Part shown: positions 61,643 through 64,000 of the stretch, piece by piece
Numbering within the stretch: the stretch's first letter is position 1
How the letters are laid out: every line of letters begins with the position of its first letter
Assembly (NCBI GenBank): GCA_035430165.1
Contig: DAOMGE010000006.1
Span: 22,335-86,334 of the forward strand
Direction of reading: 5' to 3'
Source: UBA7239 sp035430165
GTDB lineage: Bacteria > Pseudomonadota > Gammaproteobacteria > Pseudomonadales > UBA7239
Length of the DNA: 64,000 nt
The notes under the pieces: generated by a model
The model's input: the letters and a program-made list of their open reading frames with translations, nothing else
What the model was told of the DNA's origin: nothing
Databases searched by the model: none
Made by a program: the position numbers and the translations under genes

Positions 61643-62803
61643 ATGAACACCTATTGCAATGCCCTGATGGAAGTCACTGTCAGACCCCCGGTCACCATGG
61701 TGTCGGGCAAAGGCGCGTGGCTGACAGACCACACTGGCAAACGGTATCTGGATTTTGTGCAAGGCTGGGCAGTGAACTGTCTGGGACACTCACCCGATGT
61801 CGTGACACAAGCCGCAATCACCCAATTGAACACACTGGTGAGTTGCAGCCCTGGTTATTACAACGCACCCATGATGCAACTGGCGACGCGCCTTGCGGCA
61901 TTGAGTGGATTGGATAAAGTGTTTTTTACCAACAGCGGTGCAGAAGCCAATGAAGGTGCGATCAAACTCGCGAGAAAATGGGGACAACTGCATCGCAACG
62001 GCGCGTACAGCATCATCACCCTGCAAAACAGTTTTCATGGCAGGACACTGGCAGCGATGTCCGCATCGGGCAAACCACAATGGGAGCCTTTGTTTGAACC
62101 CAAAGTGCCGGGATTTATCAAAGTCCCGATCAATGACATCGATGCTGTGCGCAGTGCAATATCCGATAATACGGTTGCTGTGATGCTGGAACCTATTCAA
62201 GGTGAAGCGGGTGTTATTCCTGCAAACAGGGAATACCTGCAAGCACTGCGCGCACTGACAGCAGAAAAAAATCTGCTGTTAATCCTGGATGAAATCCAGA
62301 CCGGCATTGGCAGGACAGGCACGCTGTTTGCGTTTGAGCAGGCAGGTATCAAACCCGACATCATGACATTGGGCAAGGGATTGGGTGGTGGCGTGCCACT
62401 GGCAGCATTGATAGCATCAAAAGCTGTCAGTTGTTTTGACCAGGGTGATCAGGGCGGAACGTTCAGTGGCAACCCACTGACGACAGCCATCGGCTGCGCG
62501 ATACTGGACACGGTTGCGCGGCCAGACTTCCTGCAACAAATAAAGGAAAACGGGGCTTACCTTCGCAATACACTGCAGCAGTTATCCGCACGGTACTCGC
62601 TCGGTGAAGTCAGGGGACAGGGCTTACTAAACGCCATGGAAATACCACAAGGCAATGCCACTGACATTGTGGCGAGCGCTTTTGATCATGGACTATTGTT
62701 GAACGCACCACGACCACACATCCTGCGGTTCATGCCTGCACTGAATGTGTCACGTGATGAAATTGACCAGATGGCAGAAATGCTGCAGCAGCAACTGTCA
62801 TGA
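61643..62803 (+). CDS. Class-III aminotransferase (acetylornithine aminotransferase-like)
   Basis: This 386-residue PLP enzyme of the ArgD/acetylornithine-succinylornithine group has FFTNSGAEANEGAIKLARKW, SFHGRTLAAMSASG, LILDEIQTGIGRTG and TLGKGLGGGVPLAA (PLP lysine Lys245). GGAGTG precedes the ATG. It uses glutamate as amino donor in arginine or lysine metabolism; ArgD identity is likely but other omega-aminotransferases share these motifs. It is preceded by a leader peptide and terminator, so its expression is probably set by attenuation. Confidence 0.88.
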   Translation: MNTYCNALMEVTVRPPVTMVSGKGAWLTDHTGKRYLDFVQGWAVNCLGHSPDVVTQAAITQLNTLVSCSPGYYNAPMMQLATRLAALSGLDKVFFTNSGAEANEGAIKLARKWGQLHRNGAYSIITLQNSFHGRTLAAMSASGKPQWEPLFEPKVPGFIKVPINDIDAVRSAISDNTVAVMLEPIQGEAGVIPANREYLQALRALTAEKNLLLILDEIQTGIGRTGTLFAFEQAGIKPDIMTLGKGLGGGVPLAALIASKAVSCFDQGDQGGTFSGNPLTTAIGCAILDTVARPDFLQQIKENGAYLRNTLQQLSARYSLGEVRGQGLLNAMEIPQGNATDIVASAFDHGLLLNAPRPHILRFMPALNVSRDEIDQMAEMLQQQLS

Positions 62804-62860
62804 CTGCTTGGCAAATACACAGTATGACCCTGCCAATCAGCACAACACGATGAGATCAAC

Positions 62861-63142
62861 ATGTCACACGTTCTGATAATCCATGAGGTTAAAGACTACT
62901 CAGTCTGGAAAAACATCTTTGATCATGCAGCCGGGATTCGCAAGGAGGCGGGTGAGCGCGCTTATCAAGTCCTGAAGTACGAGCAAGATCCCAACAGGAT
63001 TGTGCATTTCTCATCATGGTCATCCCTTGCAGAGGCCAAGGCATTTTTCGAATCACCACGACTGATGCAAATCAGGAAGGAAGCCGGAGTAAAAGCACCG
63101 GAATTTATCTATCTAGAGCAACTGGAAGCAGGCATGTTATAG
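62861..63142 (+). CDS. Small ABM-fold (dimeric alpha-beta barrel) protein
   Basis: This 93-residue protein with VLIIHEVKDYSVWKNIFDHA and HFSSWSSLAEAKAFFESPRL resembles antibiotic-biosynthesis-monooxygenase-like ferredoxin-fold proteins, many of which have no known substrate. It starts 57 bp after the ArgD-like gene and may be on the same transcript. Confidence 0.75.
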   Translation: MSHVLIIHEVKDYSVWKNIFDHAAGIRKEAGERAYQVLKYEQDPNRIVHFSSWSSLAEAKAFFESPRLMQIRKEAGVKAPEFIYLEQLEAGML

Positions 63143-63191
63143 GTAACGTTAAAAGGCAAGCAGATCACCAATCACCAACCTGTACAGTAAA

Positions 63192-63228
63192 GTTCTCGTA
63201 AATGCATCATTTCATTACTTACGAGAAC
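63192..63228. repeat. Perfect 10-bp inverted repeat
   Basis: GTTCTCGTAA (63192-63201) and TTACGAGAAC (63219-63228) with a 17-nt spacer lie between the converging ABM-fold gene and the partial gene at the right edge. There is no T-run on either side, so it is an untypical terminator; an operator or element end is possible. Confidence 0.5.
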
Positions 63229-63253
63229 AACCAATGCCAGCGCGATTCGGAAA

Positions 63254-64000
63254 TCAACTCTGATCAAATCGAGTAAGCTTGAACACCTTGTCAGCTGGCT
63301 GGCGGGGAAGAATAATTTTTACAAAATGCGTAGAGTTTCGCTTAAGCCATCGAGTTGTATTGTCATCTTCCAGATGAATGGGAATCTGCAAATCAGAACC
63401 AATCTTCTGTTTGGAAAAATAACTGATGTTCTTGCCAGGTGCTGCAGCTGAAGTAGACAGATACAGAACAGGACTTTCAGTGCCTGGAACTATAGGATAG
63501 TAGCCTTCAACCAAATCCGTACGATCAAAATAAATATTACGGCAAGCGGCGTTTTGTGAATTCACTTTAACGTCTTCAATCACATTTCGGTGCAAATAAG
63601 CATTGGCATCATCGTTTGCCTTTGCTGTGTTTGAAAAAAACTCCAGAAAGTAATCATTGACTGGCTGTCCGCAATCGTCGCTGACGTCAAAATTAGCCTG
63701 CATATATTGATGGTAGAAATCAGGATCAGCTGAAGCTGAACGACGCGCCGCCGTGAGCTCACTAAATTTTTGCCAATCCGACTGGATCTGGCGATATGCA
63801 TCAAAATCTACACACGCCAGTGCAGCCAGAATGAAGTTACCCAACTGGGCTTGTTCTTCAGGTGTTTCACTGATGCCATCATGATTGTCTTTGTCAGCGC
63901 GATCCGGATCAACAACAGACCCATGGGTACGGGTTGGAAGCACGGCCAATGAAATAGAAAAATCAGCCAAGCGTGATTTCCAGAATGTAACAGCCAGCTC
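63254..64000 (-). CDS. Uncharacterised protein (5' end outside window)
   Basis: The frame is open to the right edge (249 residues visible, beginning ELAVTFWKSRLADF), so the apparent start at 63970 is probably internal. It has an acidic early segment (DPDRADKDNHDG) and a mixed C-terminal part (RNIYFDRTDLVEGYYPIVPG, VKIILPRQPADKVF). No signal peptide, transmembrane helix or known motif is visible in this part. Family not recognised. Confidence 0.6.
   Translation of the reverse strand, partial: ELAVTFWKSRLADFSISLAVLPTRTHGSVVDPDRADKDNHDGISETPEEQAQLGNFILAALACVDFDAYRQIQSDWQKFSELTAARRSASADPDFYHQYMQANFDVSDDCGQPVNDYFLEFFSNTAKANDDANAYLHRNVIEDVKVNSQNAACRNIYFDRTDLVEGYYPIVPGTESPVLYLSTSAAAPGKNISYFSKQKIGSDLQIPIHLEDDNTTRWLKRNSTHFVKIILPRQPADKVFKLTRFDQS

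Noticed and set aside
1..64000. tRNA, rRNA, insertion-sequence or prophage genes
   Set aside because: None was recognised on reading both strands; the toxin-antitoxin pair is phage-like in family only.

Overview
The window reads as chromosome of a Gammaproteobacterium. The support is gacA next to uvrC, pgsA nearby, recA-recX under a LexA-type box, a full-length purL, cinA and a RoxA-type ribosomal oxygenase. Two LLM-class oxidoreductases, a cytochrome P450, a CaiB/BaiF CoA-transferase and a DapB-like dehydrogenase recall marine lineages such as Spongiibacteraceae, Halieaceae or Cellvibrionales. That family-level placement is inference only. No rRNA, tRNA, CRISPR array or transposase gene was seen.

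Region 1 (1-10.75 kb, +) holds seven consecutive genes built from one recurring set: transglutaminase-like protease, circularly permuted ATP-grasp and alpha-E domain. The set occurs twice. The first copy is a transglutaminase-DUF2126 protein (cut by the left edge), an ATP-grasp/alpha-E fusion and a transglutaminase interrupted by a 100-N gap. The second copy is split into separate ATP-grasp, alpha-E and transglutaminase genes and ends in Anbu, the proteasome-like peptidase. A near-consensus sigma-54 promoter lies just ahead of the second copy. Region 2 (10.8-19 kb) holds a secreted pentapeptide-repeat protein, an AraC regulator, a HigB/HigA-type toxin-antitoxin pair, roxA, a LOG protein, a lipoprotein carboxylesterase, a DUF815 ATPase and pgsA. 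Region 3 (19.1-25.2 kb) holds an LLM oxidoreductase, an acyltransferase-SGNH protein and a 998-residue secreted repeat protein, placed between pgsA and uvrC. Region 4 (25.2-34.4 kb) is core: uvrC, gacA, purL, recX and recA.

Region 5 (34.4-45.9 kb) holds the CoA-transferase, tonB-exbB-exbD, a second LLM enzyme, the P450, a DapB-like protein with a thioredoxin-like partner, cinA, a LigB-type dioxygenase and several small proteins. Region 6 (46-59.7 kb) is the most unusual. Divergent luxR and luxI genes are followed by an AT-rich block of three sensor kinases, four receiver-domain proteins (one with an EAL domain, one fused to a LuxR-like autoinducer-binding region and HTH), a PAS-like zinc-ribbon protein, two cysteine-motif proteins and two small proteins. 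Five copies of a 20-bp dyad, AACTAC-N8-GTAGTW, lie in front of genes of this block, one of them in the luxR-luxI gap. The block therefore looks like one quorum-controlled phosphosignalling regulon. Region 7 (59.7-64 kb) holds a MarR regulator with two matching palindromes, two aminotransferases with a leader-peptide attenuator between them, a small ABM-fold protein and a partial unknown gene at the right edge.
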